NCBI GenBank assembly: GCA_964371125.1
Contig: CAYJMY010000010.1
Location: forward strand, 1 to 46,889
Direction: 5' to 3'
Source: DUSC01 sp964371125
GTDB taxonomy: Bacteria; Pseudomonadota; Alphaproteobacteria; Rhizobiales; Rhizobiaceae
DNA length: 46,889 nucleotides
The translations under genes were made by a program, and so were the position numbers. The notes below the pieces were generated by a model. It did not search any database. It saw only the letters and a program-made list of their open reading frames with translations, and was not told where the DNA came from. This document shows, one piece after another, positions 7,556 to 16,679 of this stretch (position 1 is the first letter of the stretch; each line of letters begins with the position of its first letter).

Positions 7556-8872
7556 ATGTCCGCGGCCCCCCGCGTCAGCTTCGTCAGCCTCGGCTGTCCA
7601 AAGGCACTCGTCGATTCCGAGCGCATCATCACGCGCCTGCGCGCGGAAGGCTACGAGATCGCGCGCAAGCACGAGGGCGCCGACCTCGTGCTGGTCAACA
7701 CCTGCGGCTTCATCGATTCGGCGCGCGCCGAATCCCTCGATGCGATCGGCAAGGCGATTTCCGAGAACGGTCGCGTCATCGTCACGGGTTGTCTCGGCGC
7801 CGAACCGGACGTCATCCGCGAACGGCATCCCAACGTGCTCGCCGTGACCGGCCCGCAGGCCTACGAAAGCGTCATGGCCGCGGTCCACGAGGCCGCGCCG
7901 CCCGCCCATGAACCGTTCGTCGACCTGATGCCGCCGCAGGGCGTCAAGCTGACCCCACGCCACTACGCCTATCTGAAGATCTCGGAAGGCTGCAACAACC
8001 GCTGCTCGTTCTGCATCATACCCGCCCTGCGCGGAGATCTGGTCTCCCGCCCAGCCGCCGACGTCCTGCGCGAAGCCGAGCGCCTGGTCGCCGCGGGCGT
8101 CAAGGAACTGTTGGTTATCTCACAGGATACAAGCGCTTATGGCGTTGACATAAAGTATCAGGAGAGCCAATGGAAGGACCGCACGGTCCGGGCTAAGTTT
8201 CTCGACCTGTCGCGCGAGCTCGGCGATCTCGGCGCATGGGTACGATTGCACTACGTCTACCCCTACCCCCACGTCGACGACGTCATTCCGCTGATGGCCG
8301 ACGGCAAGGTGCTGCCCTATCTCGACATTCCGTTCCAGCACGCGTCGCCCGCCGTTCTCAAGGCCATGCGCCGGCCGGCGCACCGGGAGCGGACGCTCGA
8401 TCGCATCCGCGCCTGGCGGGAGACCTGTCCGGACCTCGCGCTGCGCTCGACCTTCATCGTCGGCTTTCCGGGCGAGACGGATGAGGACTTCGAGATCCTG
8501 CTCGACTGGCTCGACGAGGCCAAGATCGATCGCGCCGGCTGCTTCCGCTACGAACCGGTGAAGGGCGCACGCTCGAACGAGCTGGGGCTGCCCGAGGTGC
8601 CGCAGGAGGTGAAGGACGCCCGCTGGCACCGCTTCATGCAGCGGCAGCAGAAGATCTCCGCCGCGCAGCTGCAGAAGAAGGTGGGCAAGCGACTACCTGT
8701 CCTCATCGACGAAGCGAACGGGACCGAGGGCAAGGGGAGGAGCCGCTACGATGCGCCCGAGATCGACGGTTCGGTGCATGTCCGCTCGCGGCGTCCGCTG
8801 CGCGTCGGCGAGATCGTGACGGTGAAGATCGAACGCGCCGACGCCTACGACCTCTTCGGCCAGGCGGTCTGA
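7556..8872 (+). CDS. rimO: ribosomal protein S12 methylthiotransferase RimO
   Basis: Radical-SAM enzyme that methylthiolates the beta-carbon of an aspartate in ribosomal protein S12. The 438-residue product has the N-terminal MTTase domain with Cys 14, Cys 50 and Cys 79 for one iron-sulfur cluster. The radical-SAM motif is GCNNRCSFC (Cys 146, 150, 153) for the second, and a C-terminal TRAM domain follows (about the last 65 residues). The N-terminal VSFVSLGCPKALVDSE is characteristic of RimO rather than MiaB. I chose ATG 7556 over the in-frame ATG at 7550 because the AGCAGGA ribosome-binding site abuts 7550 and is spaced six bases from 7556. It appears to be a single-gene unit. Confidence 0.96.
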   Translation: MSAAPRVSFVSLGCPKALVDSERIITRLRAEGYEIARKHEGADLVLVNTCGFIDSARAESLDAIGKAISENGRVIVTGCLGAEPDVIRERHPNVLAVTGPQAYESVMAAVHEAAPPAHEPFVDLMPPQGVKLTPRHYAYLKISEGCNNRCSFCIIPALRGDLVSRPAADVLREAERLVAAGVKELLVISQDTSAYGVDIKYQESQWKDRTVRAKFLDLSRELGDLGAWVRLHYVYPYPHVDDVIPLMADGKVLPYLDIPFQHASPAVLKAMRRPAHRERTLDRIRAWRETCPDLALRSTFIVGFPGETDEDFEILLDWLDEAKIDRAGCFRYEPVKGARSNELGLPEVPQEVKDARWHRFMQRQQKISAAQLQKKVGKRLPVLIDEANGTEGKGRSRYDAPEIDGSVHVRSRRPLRVGEIVTVKIERADAYDLFGQAV

Positions 8873-8966
8873 AGCTACCCGCGAGCAGCTGTTAAGGTTG
8901 ACGGCATCAAATCTCCCGAGACTGCCGCCGCTAGACTAGTCTGCGCGGCCTCACGGGGAGCCAACG

Positions 8967-10064
8967 ATGCAGCGGAACGGCGGAAACAACGAACGGCTCG
9001 CCTCGCTCGACCTCCTGCGCGTCGTCGCCGCGCTCGCCGTGGTCGCCTTCCACTATCTCTTCCGCGGCGCCGCCGGCGATCCCATGCTCGACGTCGCCTA
9101 CCCGGCCCTCGCCCCGTTGGCACTTCCCGGCTATCTCGGCGTCAACCTGTTCTTCCTGATCAGCGGCTTCGTCATCGCCTGGTCGGCCGAGGGCCGTGAC
9201 GGCATGAGTTTCGCCATCGCCCGATTCGCCCGCATCTATCCGGGATTCGTCGCCTCGATGACGATCACCTTCGTCGTCCTGCTCCTCGCCGGCGACCCGC
9301 GCTGGCCGGTCACCGTCCTGCAATACCTGGCCAACCTCTTCGTCCTGTCACCCGCGCTCGGCGAGCCCTTCGTCGATGGCGTCTATTGGTCGATCGTGCT
9401 CGAACTCGTGTTCTACTTCTGGGTGGCGCTGGCGCTCCTCCTCGGCGTCTTCGACCGCTGGAAGCTGCAACTGGTCGCAGGCTGGCTCGTCGTCTGCGCG
9501 CTCAACGAATTCTTCGTCGGCTCCGGCGCGGCGCGGCTTATCTTCATCACCGAGTTCGGCCCCTGGTTTGCCGGCGGCGTTCTTGTCCACCATGTCTTCA
9601 GCCGCGGCTGGTCGCTGGTTTCCGCCATCCTGCTGGCGGCGGCCTTCTCCCTCTCATGCGCCATGCTGCCGATCACGGCCAACTGGATGCAGGAGAGCTA
9701 CGGCACATCGCTCGGCTGGACGGCGTTGATCGCGGCCAACGTCGTCATTCACCTGCTCCTGCCTGCGGCCATCGCGGCGCGGCGCCTCGTTCCCGCCTCG
9801 CCGATCATCGTCATGCTCGGCGGCCTCACCTATCCGCTGTACCTCCTCCACCAGCACATCGGCTACGCCGCCATCAACGCGCTGGCGCCGTCGCTGGGCG
9901 CCGGTCTCGCGGCGCTCGCCGCACTGGCCCTGATCTGCCTCGCCTCCTGGCTGGTCTGGCGTTTCGTCGAGACGCCGGGCCGCAGGGCGACTGTCAGGTT
10001 GCTTACCCGGCTTTTATCGAGGATTCGCCTTCTTCCGCCGCGCGCCGCGCCAAGCGCATCGTGA
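8967..10064 (+). CDS. acyltransferase 3 family membrane protein (OafA/YrhL type)
   Basis: A 365-residue polytopic inner-membrane protein. It opens with the family signature RLASLDLLRVVAALAVVAFH, whose His is the likely catalytic residue in the first helix. FFLISGFVIAW and RFARIYPGFV follow, typical of O-acyltransferases that modify surface polysaccharides or lipids. About ten hydrophobic segments can be seen. The C-terminus is Arg-rich and cytoplasmic. No polysaccharide genes are nearby, so the acceptor is unknown. It ends 4 bases from the convergent GST gene. The ATG follows GGGGAGCCAACG, a usable ribosome-binding site. Confidence 0.9.
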   Translation: MQRNGGNNERLASLDLLRVVAALAVVAFHYLFRGAAGDPMLDVAYPALAPLALPGYLGVNLFFLISGFVIAWSAEGRDGMSFAIARFARIYPGFVASMTITFVVLLLAGDPRWPVTVLQYLANLFVLSPALGEPFVDGVYWSIVLELVFYFWVALALLLGVFDRWKLQLVAGWLVVCALNEFFVGSGAARLIFITEFGPWFAGGVLVHHVFSRGWSLVSAILLAAAFSLSCAMLPITANWMQESYGTSLGWTALIAANVVIHLLLPAAIAARRLVPASPIIVMLGGLTYPLYLLHQHIGYAAINALAPSLGAGLAALAALALICLASWLVWRFVETPGRRATVRLLTRLLSRIRLLPPRAAPSAS

Positions 10065-10068
10065 TGCG

Positions 10069-10707
10069 TCAGTTCGAGGTTTGCGCGAAAAGCACCGGAA
10101 ACTGCCGGGCCATCTCGAAATCCTTGGCCCTGGCGCGCTGGTAGGCTTCGCGCTCGACGACGCGTCCGAGATAGGCGCTGAATGCCGCGCGTTCGGGCAG
10201 GACCTTCAGCACGTTCATTGTGAAGGCGATCGAACTGGCGAGCTGGGTATCGGCCGCGGTGAAGCGGTCGCCGGCGGCGAACTCGTTGCGCTCGAGGTGC
10301 CGCTCGACGTTCGCCACCATGTCCTCGAAGGTACCGAACGAATAGTCGTTGCTCTTGTAGGCGAGCCCGTGCGCCCGCGCCGCCACCGCCGGGTCGAACA
10401 CCGAGTCGCAATAGACCAGCCAGGTCAGGTACGCCGCCCGCGCCGGGTCGCCGATCGCCGGCGCCAGGCCCGCATCGGCAAAGGCGTCGCAGAGGTAGAT
10501 CGTGATCGCCGCCCGCTCCGTGACGATGGTCCCGTCATGCGCGATCGCCGGCACCTTCTTGTTCGGCTGGATCGACCGGTAGCTCTCGGGCACGCCGCCC
10601 TCGGCGCGGATGTCGACGATTTCGATCTCGTAGGGCTGGCCGAGCTCTTCGAGGAGCCAGAGCACGCCGGAAGCGCGCGACCAGGGAGCATGATAGAATC
10701 TCAGCAT
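10069..10707 (-). CDS. glutathione S-transferase family protein
   Basis: A 212-residue cytosolic GST. The N-terminal thioredoxin-like domain begins MLRFYHAPWSRASGVLWLLE and carries the conserved cis-Pro and glutathione-binding segment NKKVPAIAHDGTIVTERAAI. The helical C-terminal domain contains the capping-box-like AADTQLASSIAF. A Ser near residue 10 is the likely thiol-activating residue. The natural substrate is not predictable. An 11-bp perfect inverted repeat lies 76-103 bases upstream of its start. It is convergent with the acyltransferase gene. Confidence 0.9.
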   Translation of the reverse strand: MLRFYHAPWSRASGVLWLLEELGQPYEIEIVDIRAEGGVPESYRSIQPNKKVPAIAHDGTIVTERAAITIYLCDAFADAGLAPAIGDPARAAYLTWLVYCDSVFDPAVAARAHGLAYKSNDYSFGTFEDMVANVERHLERNEFAAGDRFTAADTQLASSIAFTMNVLKVLPERAAFSAYLGRVVEREAYQRARAKDFEMARQFPVLFAQTSN

Positions 10708-10782
10708 GACGACTTGGTTCCTTTCCGGTTTCCGGCGGACGGCACGGCCGCTTGCCTCATCATGACGCCGAACATAGCCAAT

Positions 10783-10810
10783 CGCTCCTGACAGCTGTCT
10801 GTCAGGAGCG
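10783..10810. repeat. perfect 11-bp inverted repeat upstream of the GST gene
   Basis: The arms CGCTCCTGACA (10783-10793) and TGTCAGGAGCG (10800-10810) are exact inverse complements separated by six bases. No T tract follows on either strand, so it does not look like an intrinsic terminator. It lies between the terminator at 10836-10864 and the GST start at 10707, so it could be an operator or an RNA hairpin. Confidence 0.7.
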
Positions 10811-10835
10811 GGCAGGTCCTCGCACCTTCCCGAAA

Positions 10836-10864
10836 CGAAAAGGGGACGCCCGGCGGGCGTCCCC
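10836..10864 (-). terminator. Rho-independent terminator of the BMP ABC operon
   Basis: A perfect 10-bp stem (GGGGACGCCC / GGGCGTCCCC, 10842-10851 and 10855-10864) with a three-base loop is followed on the minus strand by TTTTCGTTT. It lies 23 bases beyond the stop codon of the substrate-binding protein gene. Confidence 0.9.
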
Positions 10865-10887
10865 TGGAATCGGTCAGATTGCGCTGC

Positions 10888-11961
10888 TTACTGCGGCAGC
10901 TTGTCGTCGACGCCCTTGACGTAGAAGTTGAGGCCGAGCAGCACGCCGTTCTCAGCACGCTCGCCGTCCTTCAGCCATTCCGAGCCGTCCTGCTTGGCGA
11001 CCGGGCCGGTGAACGGCTCGAAGCCGCCCTTGATCTTCTCGACCGCCGCCTCGGCGGCCGCCTTCACGTCGTCGGGCATGTTGGCGAACGGCGCCATGAC
11101 GACATGGCCTTCCTTCATGCCGCCCCAGACGTCGACCTGGCTCCAGTTGCCGTCCACGACCGCCTTGACGCGCTCCGTATAGTACGGGCCCCAGTTGTCG
11201 ACGACCGCGGTGAGCTGCGTCTCCTTGCCGAAGGCGATCATGTCCGAAGCCTGGCCGAAGGCCTTGATGCCGCGCTCGGCCGCGACCTGCATCGGCGCTG
11301 TGGAGTCGGTGTGCTGGGTGATGATGTCGACGCCTTGGTCGATCAGCGCCTTGGCCGCGTCGGCTTCCTTGCCCGGGTCGAACCAGGTGTTGGCCCACAC
11401 GACCTTGAGCTTGAAGTCGGGGTTGACCGTCTGCGCGCCGAGAACGAAGGCGTTGATGCCCATCACCACCTCGGGGATCGGGAACGACGCGATGTAGCCG
11501 GCGACGCCCGCCTTCGACATCTTGGCGGCGATGATGCCCTGGACGTAGCGGCCCTCGTGGAACTTCGAATTGTAGGTCGCGACGTTCGCGTGATCGCGCT
11601 TGTAGCCGGTCGCATGCTCGAACTTCACGTCCGGGAACTTGCCGGCGACGGCATTGGTGGCGTCCATGTAGCCGAACGAGGTGGTGAAGATGATGTTGCA
11701 GCCGGAGCGGGCGAAGCGCTCGAGGGCGCGCTCGGCGTCGGCGCCTTCCGGCACGCTTTCGAGATAGGCAAGCTCGACCTGCTCCTCGCCGCCGAGGTTC
11801 TTCTGCATTTCCAGCGCGCCCTGGTGGTGCTGGTAGGACCAGCCGAAGTCGCCGATCGGACCGACATAGATGAAGCAGGCCTTCACCTTTGCCTCGGCCG
11901 CCACGGTTGCGAGCGCGAGCGCAGCGGTCGCCGTGGCCAGGGACAGGAGTGTCTTTCTCAT
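10888..11961 (-). CDS. BMP-family ABC transporter substrate-binding protein
   Basis: Periplasmic binding protein of the Bmp/Med family, which binds purine nucleosides or related compounds for import. The 357-residue product starts with a Sec signal peptide (MRKTLLSLATATAALALATV, cleavage near AEA-KV) with no lipobox, so it is soluble. The mature start KACFIYVGPIGDFGWSYQHHQG matches the family, as does FTTSFGYMDATNAVAGKFPD. ATG 11961 is chosen because the signal peptide begins there; longer readings run into the upstream permease. It is the last gene of a four-gene operon with two permeases and an ATPase. A strong terminator follows. Confidence 0.93.
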   Translation of the reverse strand: MRKTLLSLATATAALALATVAAEAKVKACFIYVGPIGDFGWSYQHHQGALEMQKNLGGEEQVELAYLESVPEGADAERALERFARSGCNIIFTTSFGYMDATNAVAGKFPDVKFEHATGYKRDHANVATYNSKFHEGRYVQGIIAAKMSKAGVAGYIASFPIPEVVMGINAFVLGAQTVNPDFKLKVVWANTWFDPGKEADAAKALIDQGVDIITQHTDSTAPMQVAAERGIKAFGQASDMIAFGKETQLTAVVDNWGPYYTERVKAVVDGNWSQVDVWGGMKEGHVVMAPFANMPDDVKAAAEAAVEKIKGGFEPFTGPVAKQDGSEWLKDGERAENGVLLGLNFYVKGVDDKLPQ

Positions 11962-12014
11962 GGAGTTCGTCCTCTTCCGGTTGATGGTTTGGAGTTCTGT
12001 CAGGGTCTCGGGCA

Positions 12015-12929
12015 TTAGCGATCGGGTACGAAGGGCCTGCCCAGCGAAGCCGGGGTGTTCACCATCGTCAGCCGCCTGTTGCGGGAGATTAGGACAAGCA
12101 CGATGATGGTGGCCAGATAGGGCAGAGACGAAAGCAGCTGCGACGGCACGCCTATCCCCAGCGCCTGCGCATGAAGCTGCCCGATCGAGACGGCGCCGAA
12201 CAGGTAGGCGCCGGCCAGCACGCGCCAGGGCCGCCACGAGGCGAACACGACGAGCGCCAGTGCAATCCAGCCACGTCCGGCGGTCATGTTCTCGATCCAC
12301 TGCGTCGTATAGACGAGCGACAGGTAGCCGCCCGCGAGGCCGGCGCATGCGCCGCCGAACATGACGGCGAGATAGCGGATGCCGATGACGTTGATGCCGA
12401 GCGCGTGCGCCGAGCCGTGATTGTCGCCGACCGACCGCAGCGTCAGGCCGGCGCGGGTGCGGAACAGGAACCATGCGACGCCGAAGGTGAGCAGGATCGA
12501 CAGGTAGAAGATCGGGTCCTGGCCGAAAAGCAGTTTGCCGACGAACGGGATGCCGGTGAGCACCGGTATCGAGAGATTTCCCATCTTGACGCCCGGCTGG
12601 CCGACGAAGGCCTCGCCGATCATTCCCGACAGTCCCAGTCCGAGCAACGTCAGCGCCAGGCCCGTCGCCACCTGGTTCGTCACCAGGGTCAGCGTCAGGA
12701 AGCCGAAGAGCAGCGAGAACAGGGCGCCGACGACCGCCGCCGCCAGGAAGCCGAGCCATGGCGATCCGGTCGTCAGCGCGACGCCGAAGCCGGTCACCGC
12801 GCCCATGATCATCATGCCCTCGACGCCGAGATTGAGCACGCCGGAGCTCTCGACCACCAGTTCGCCGATGGCGGCGATCAGGATGGGCGTAGCCGCCGTC
12901 GCGATCGTGATGACGATGGCTTCAAACAT
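12015..12929 (-). CDS. ABC transporter permease (BMP/nucleoside type), second subunit
   Basis: Inner-membrane permease of the branched-chain/nucleoside-type fold, 304 residues, with the family segment ELVVESSGVLNLGVEGMMIMGA near the N-terminus and about eight hydrophobic helices. It forms the channel together with the permease at 12922-14019, whose 3' end it overlaps by 8 bases (translational coupling). It sits between that permease and the binding-protein gene. Confidence 0.93.
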   Translation of the reverse strand: MFEAIVITIATAATPILIAAIGELVVESSGVLNLGVEGMMIMGAVTGFGVALTTGSPWLGFLAAAVVGALFSLLFGFLTLTLVTNQVATGLALTLLGLGLSGMIGEAFVGQPGVKMGNLSIPVLTGIPFVGKLLFGQDPIFYLSILLTFGVAWFLFRTRAGLTLRSVGDNHGSAHALGINVIGIRYLAVMFGGACAGLAGGYLSLVYTTQWIENMTAGRGWIALALVVFASWRPWRVLAGAYLFGAVSIGQLHAQALGIGVPSQLLSSLPYLATIIVLVLISRNRRLTMVNTPASLGRPFVPDR

Positions 12930-14019
12930 GTCGCGCGGCCTCCCCGGCCCCGGCGCGCGCGCCGACGAAGCGGATGCGGTAATGGATCAGGGTGTCGCAG
13001 GCCAGCACGAAGAACAGCAGCATGCCCTGGAAGGCGCGCACGGCCTTGTCCGACACGCCGATCGAGATCTGCGCCGCCTCGCCGCCGAGATAGGTCAACG
13101 CCAGCACCAGGCCGGCGGCGACCACGCCGAGCGGGTTGAGCCGGCCGAGGAAGGCGACGATGATCGCGGTGAAGCCGTAGCCGATGGACAGCTTCTCGTT
13201 GAGGTGGCCGACAGCGCCCGAAACTTCGGATATGCCGGCCAGGCCGGCGAGCGCGCCCGAGACCATGAAGGCGAAGAACACCATGCGTCCCGACGAGAAG
13301 CCGGCAAAGCGTCCGGCGCGCGGGCTTTGGCCGAGCACCCTGACCTCAAAACCCTTCAGCGTCCGTGACATCATGAACCAGAGCACCAGCGCGGCCACGA
13401 GAGCGAAGACGAAACCCCAGTTCGCCCTGCCCGCCTCGGGCCAAATCTCCGGCAGCACGGCATATTCGTGGAAGCGCACGGTGCCGGGGAAGCTGAAGCC
13501 CTGCGGATTGCGCCATGGCCCGCGAACCAGCCAGTCGTTGAAGAGCTGGGCGACATAGACCAGCATCAGGCTGGTCAGGATCTCGTTGGTGTTGAAGCGC
13601 ACTTTCAGCCAGGCGGGAATGGTGCCATAGGCAGCGCCTCCGGCCATGCCGAGGATCAGCATCAGCGGCAGCACGATCCACGACTGGAAGCCGGGAAGGA
13701 GCACCGGGATCGACGAACCGAGGACCGCTCCGGCGATGTACTGGCCCTCGGCGCCGATGTTCCAGTTGTTCGACAGGTAGCAAACCGACAGGCCGACGGC
13801 GATCAGGATCAGCGGCGCCGCCTTGATGGCGAGTTCGTGCAGTGACCACGTCTCGCGCAGCGGATCGATGAAATAGTAATAGAGCGCCTCGACCGGGTTC
13901 TTGCCGAGCAGCGAGAACATGATCGCGCCGGCTATCAGGGTGAGTCCCAGCGCGATGAAGGGCGACAGGGCCGAAAACAGCGCCGAGTGCTGCGGTCGCT
14001 TGACCAGTTCCAGACGCAT
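12922..14019 (-). CDS. ABC transporter permease (BMP/nucleoside type), first subunit
   Basis: A 365-residue inner-membrane permease with about ten hydrophobic helices. It contains the family pattern CYLSNNWNIGAEGQYIAGAV (about residues 80-100), equivalent to the LNLGVEG segment of its partner. Its start codon ATG (14019-14017) overlaps the TGA stop of the upstream ATPase gene (14021-14019) by one base, and its end overlaps the next permease by 8 bases. The three genes are therefore almost certainly co-translated. Confidence 0.93.
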   Translation of the reverse strand: MRLELVKRPQHSALFSALSPFIALGLTLIAGAIMFSLLGKNPVEALYYYFIDPLRETWSLHELAIKAAPLILIAVGLSVCYLSNNWNIGAEGQYIAGAVLGSSIPVLLPGFQSWIVLPLMLILGMAGGAAYGTIPAWLKVRFNTNEILTSLMLVYVAQLFNDWLVRGPWRNPQGFSFPGTVRFHEYAVLPEIWPEAGRANWGFVFALVAALVLWFMMSRTLKGFEVRVLGQSPRAGRFAGFSSGRMVFFAFMVSGALAGLAGISEVSGAVGHLNEKLSIGYGFTAIIVAFLGRLNPLGVVAAGLVLALTYLGGEAAQISIGVSDKAVRAFQGMLLFFVLACDTLIHYRIRFVGARAGAGEAARHV

Positions 14020-15590
14020 CAGGCGATCTCCGGCGTATGGTCGACGTGACCAGGCTCGGCGCCGCCCATGAGCAGGCCGATCCTCTCGAGGGTCGCTTCG
14101 GCGGCAGGGATGGGCCGGGACAGTTCGCCGTTGTGCATCACCGCGATCTGGTCGGAGATCTCGAACAACTCGTCGAGGTCCTGGCTGATGACGAGTACGG
14201 CCGAGCCGGCGCGGGCGAGCTCGATCAGCGCCTGGCGGATGCGCGCCGCGGCGCCGGCGTCGACGCCCCAGGTCGGCTGGTTGACCACCAGAACGCGCGG
14301 CTGCCGGTCGAGTTCGCGGCCGACGATGAATTTCTGTAGATTGCCTCCCGACAGCGACGCGGCTTCCGGGTCGACGGCGCTCTTGCGCACGTCCATCGTC
14401 TTGATGATGCGCTGGGCGGCCGACTGGATGGCGCCGCTGCTGATCAGCCCCAGGGCGCCGACGAAGGCGCGGGCATCGGTCGCGTGCCGCGACAGCAGCA
14501 GGTTCTCGGACAGCGTCATCCGGGGTGCAGCCCCGTGGCCGAGCCGTTCTTCTGGGACGAAAGCCGCACCCAGCCTGCGCCGCGCCGAAATCTTCAGGCG
14601 GCCGCAGTCGGTTCCGCCGATGCGGATGGCGCCGGGTTCGCTCTGCAGCACCTCGCCGGAAATCGCCTCGAACAGCTCCCCCTGCCCGTTGCCGGCGACA
14701 CCGGCGATACCGATCACCTCGCCGGCGCGCACGTCGAGCCGAATGTGCCTGAGCGGAATGGAGAAAGGCGTTGCGGGCGGTCGGCTGAGGTCGCGGATCT
14801 CGAGAAGCACCTTGGCCTCGGCGATCCCGTCGACCGGGGGGCGTACGACCGCATGGACATCGTTGCCGACCATCATCCGCGCCAACGACGCGGCGGTCTC
14901 CTTGCGCGGGTCACAGTGGTCGACGACCTTGCCGTGGCGCATCACGGTGGCGGCGTCGCACATGCGCTTCACCTCTTCGAGGCGATGCGAGATGTAGAGG
15001 ATCGACTTCCCCTCCGAGCGCAGCCGCTCCAGCGTCTCGAACAGCTTGTCTGCCTCCTGGGGGGTCAGCACCGAGGTCGGTTCGTCGAGGATGATCAATT
15101 CCGGCGTCTGCAGCAGGCAGCGGATGATCTCGATGCGCTGGCGCTCGCCGACCGAAAGGTCGCCGACGAGCGAATAGGGATCGAGCGGCAGGCCGTAGCT
15201 GTAGGAAAGCGCCTTGGCCTTGGCGGCGATGGTATGGATCGGTGTCTCGTCGTCGAGCGAAAGCGCGATGTTTTCGGCGGCGGTCAACGCCTCGAACAGC
15301 GAAAAGTGCTGGAACACCATGCCGATGCCCAGCTTGCGCGCCGCATTCGGGCTGCCGATGTGCACCGGCGCGCCCTTCCAGCGGATCTCGCCCCCGTTCG
15401 GCTCCAGCGAGCCGAAGAGCATCTTCACCAGCGTCGACTTGCCGGCGCCGTTCTCGCCGAGCAGGGCATGGATCTCGCCCTTGCCGATGCGAAGATCGAC
15501 ACTGTCGCAGGCCTTCAGAGTGCCGAAGACCTTCGTCAGGCCGCGCACATCGAGCAACTCGGCACGGTCCTCGGGCAGTGTCCGATCCAC
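14019..15590 (-). CDS. ABC transporter ATP-binding protein (duplicated domains, BMP/nucleoside type)
   Basis: Cytoplasmic ATPase of 523 residues with two tandem ABC domains, as in sugar and nucleoside importers. The first domain has Walker A GENGAGKSTLVK, signature LSVGERQRIEI and Walker B LIILDEPTSVL. The second has GVAGNGQGELFEA in place of a canonical Walker A, signature LSGGNLQKFIVGRE and a degenerate Walker B (VLVVNQPTWGVD). That asymmetry is usual for this subfamily. The start is GTG 15590; the ATG just upstream at 15601 is in another frame. It is the first gene of the operon running to 10888, with no regulator gene next to it. Confidence 0.93.
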   Translation of the reverse strand: MDRTLPEDRAELLDVRGLTKVFGTLKACDSVDLRIGKGEIHALLGENGAGKSTLVKMLFGSLEPNGGEIRWKGAPVHIGSPNAARKLGIGMVFQHFSLFEALTAAENIALSLDDETPIHTIAAKAKALSYSYGLPLDPYSLVGDLSVGERQRIEIIRCLLQTPELIILDEPTSVLTPQEADKLFETLERLRSEGKSILYISHRLEEVKRMCDAATVMRHGKVVDHCDPRKETAASLARMMVGNDVHAVVRPPVDGIAEAKVLLEIRDLSRPPATPFSIPLRHIRLDVRAGEVIGIAGVAGNGQGELFEAISGEVLQSEPGAIRIGGTDCGRLKISARRRLGAAFVPEERLGHGAAPRMTLSENLLLSRHATDARAFVGALGLISSGAIQSAAQRIIKTMDVRKSAVDPEAASLSGGNLQKFIVGRELDRQPRVLVVNQPTWGVDAGAAARIRQALIELARAGSAVLVISQDLDELFEISDQIAVMHNGELSRPIPAAEATLERIGLLMGGAEPGHVDHTPEIA

Positions 15591-15698
15591 GACGCCCCCA
15601 TTGTCTGCTTTATGTTCCCGAAGTCATCGTAGGCGCGGCCGGCGTGAAGCGCAAACCGCCGCTCCCGTTGAAAGTGCTTCAAGGAATCCAGCGAATAT

Positions 15699-16676
15699 TC
15701 ATGGCAGCAGGATCGTCGTACCGGTGGTCGCGCGTCCCTCGAGCGCGGCGTGCGCCTTGGCCGCCTCGGCCAGCGCGAAGCGCTGGTTGATCTGCACGTC
15801 GACCACCCCGTTCGCGACCGCGCTGAACAAGGCTTCGGCTGCCGCCTCCAGTTCCGCACGTTGGGCAATGTAAGTGAAAAGGGTCGGCCGGGTGATGTAG
15901 AGCGAGCCCTTCTGCGCCAGGAGGCCGAGGTTGAACGGCGGTACTGGGCCCGAAGACTGGCCGAAAAGCGCAAGAAGGCCCCGCGACTTCAGGCAGTCGA
16001 GCGAACCTGCGAACGTGTCGACGCCGACCGAATCGTAGACGACGTCGCATTTCGCTCCCTCTGTCAGTTCGGCGACGGCGGCGACGAAGTCGGTGGTGCG
16101 ATAATTGATGACGTGATCGTAGCCGTATCTCCGCGCAAGCGCGGCCTTCTCGTCGGAGCCGACGGTGCCGATGGTTCTGGCGCCCAGATGCTTGGCCCAT
16201 TGTCCGGCAATCAGGCCGACGCCGCCGGCCGCGGCATGGAACAGGACCGTGTCGCCGGGCTTCACCACGAAGGTGCGTCGCAGCAGGTATTCGGCGGTCA
16301 GGCCTTTCAACATCAGCGCCGCGGCCTTCTCGTCGGAAACGCCGTCTGGCACCTTTACCAGGCGCGCGGCGGGCACCACGCGTTCTTCGCAATAGGCTCC
16401 GATGGGCATCGTGTAGGCGACGCGGTCGCCCGCTTTCAGCCAATCCACGCCCGGACCGACTTCGCTGACAACGCCGGCGGCTTCGCTGCCAGGGATCAGC
16501 GGCAGCCCCTTGGGCGCCGGATAGAGGCCGCTGCGGTAATAGGCGTCGAGGAAATTCAGGCCGACCGCCGTCTGACGCAGAAGAACCTCGCCCTCGCCCG
16601 GTCGTCCGGGCTCGTTCCCCTCATAGACCAGGACTTCCGGTCCACCGTGCGCGTGGATACGAATCGCCTTTGACAT
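15699..16676 (-). CDS. NADPH:quinone oxidoreductase (zeta-crystallin type, MDR family)
   Basis: A 325-residue medium-chain reductase without the structural or catalytic zinc cysteines, so of the quinone-reductase rather than alcohol-dehydrogenase type. The N-terminal GroES-like domain has GPEVLVYEGNEPGRPGEGEV and GLNFLDAYYRSGLYP. The Rossmann domain carries AAAGGVGLIAGQWAKHLGA (about residues 148-166), the nucleotide-binding signature. It would reduce quinones by one electron, or reduce enals, with NADPH in the cytoplasm. It starts 3 bases after the pcs stop, so it is probably the last gene of the DUF1326-pcs-qor operon. Confidence 0.9.
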   Translation of the reverse strand: MSKAIRIHAHGGPEVLVYEGNEPGRPGEGEVLLRQTAVGLNFLDAYYRSGLYPAPKGLPLIPGSEAAGVVSEVGPGVDWLKAGDRVAYTMPIGAYCEERVVPAARLVKVPDGVSDEKAAALMLKGLTAEYLLRRTFVVKPGDTVLFHAAAGGVGLIAGQWAKHLGARTIGTVGSDEKAALARRYGYDHVINYRTTDFVAAVAELTEGAKCDVVYDSVGVDTFAGSLDCLKSRGLLALFGQSSGPVPPFNLGLLAQKGSLYITRPTLFTYIAQRAELEAAAEALFSAVANGVVDVQINQRFALAEAAKAHAALEGRATTGTTILLP

Positions 16677-16679
16677 CGT

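Noticed and set aside
8895..8920. Possible FNR box TTGACGGCATCAA before the acyltransferase gene
   Set aside because: The spacing between half-sites is three rather than four bases and one half-site has a mismatch.
11962..12759. N-terminal extension of the BMP-binding protein reading into the permease gene
   Set aside because: The extension is out of frame with the permease and lacks a signal peptide; the true signal peptide starts at 11961.
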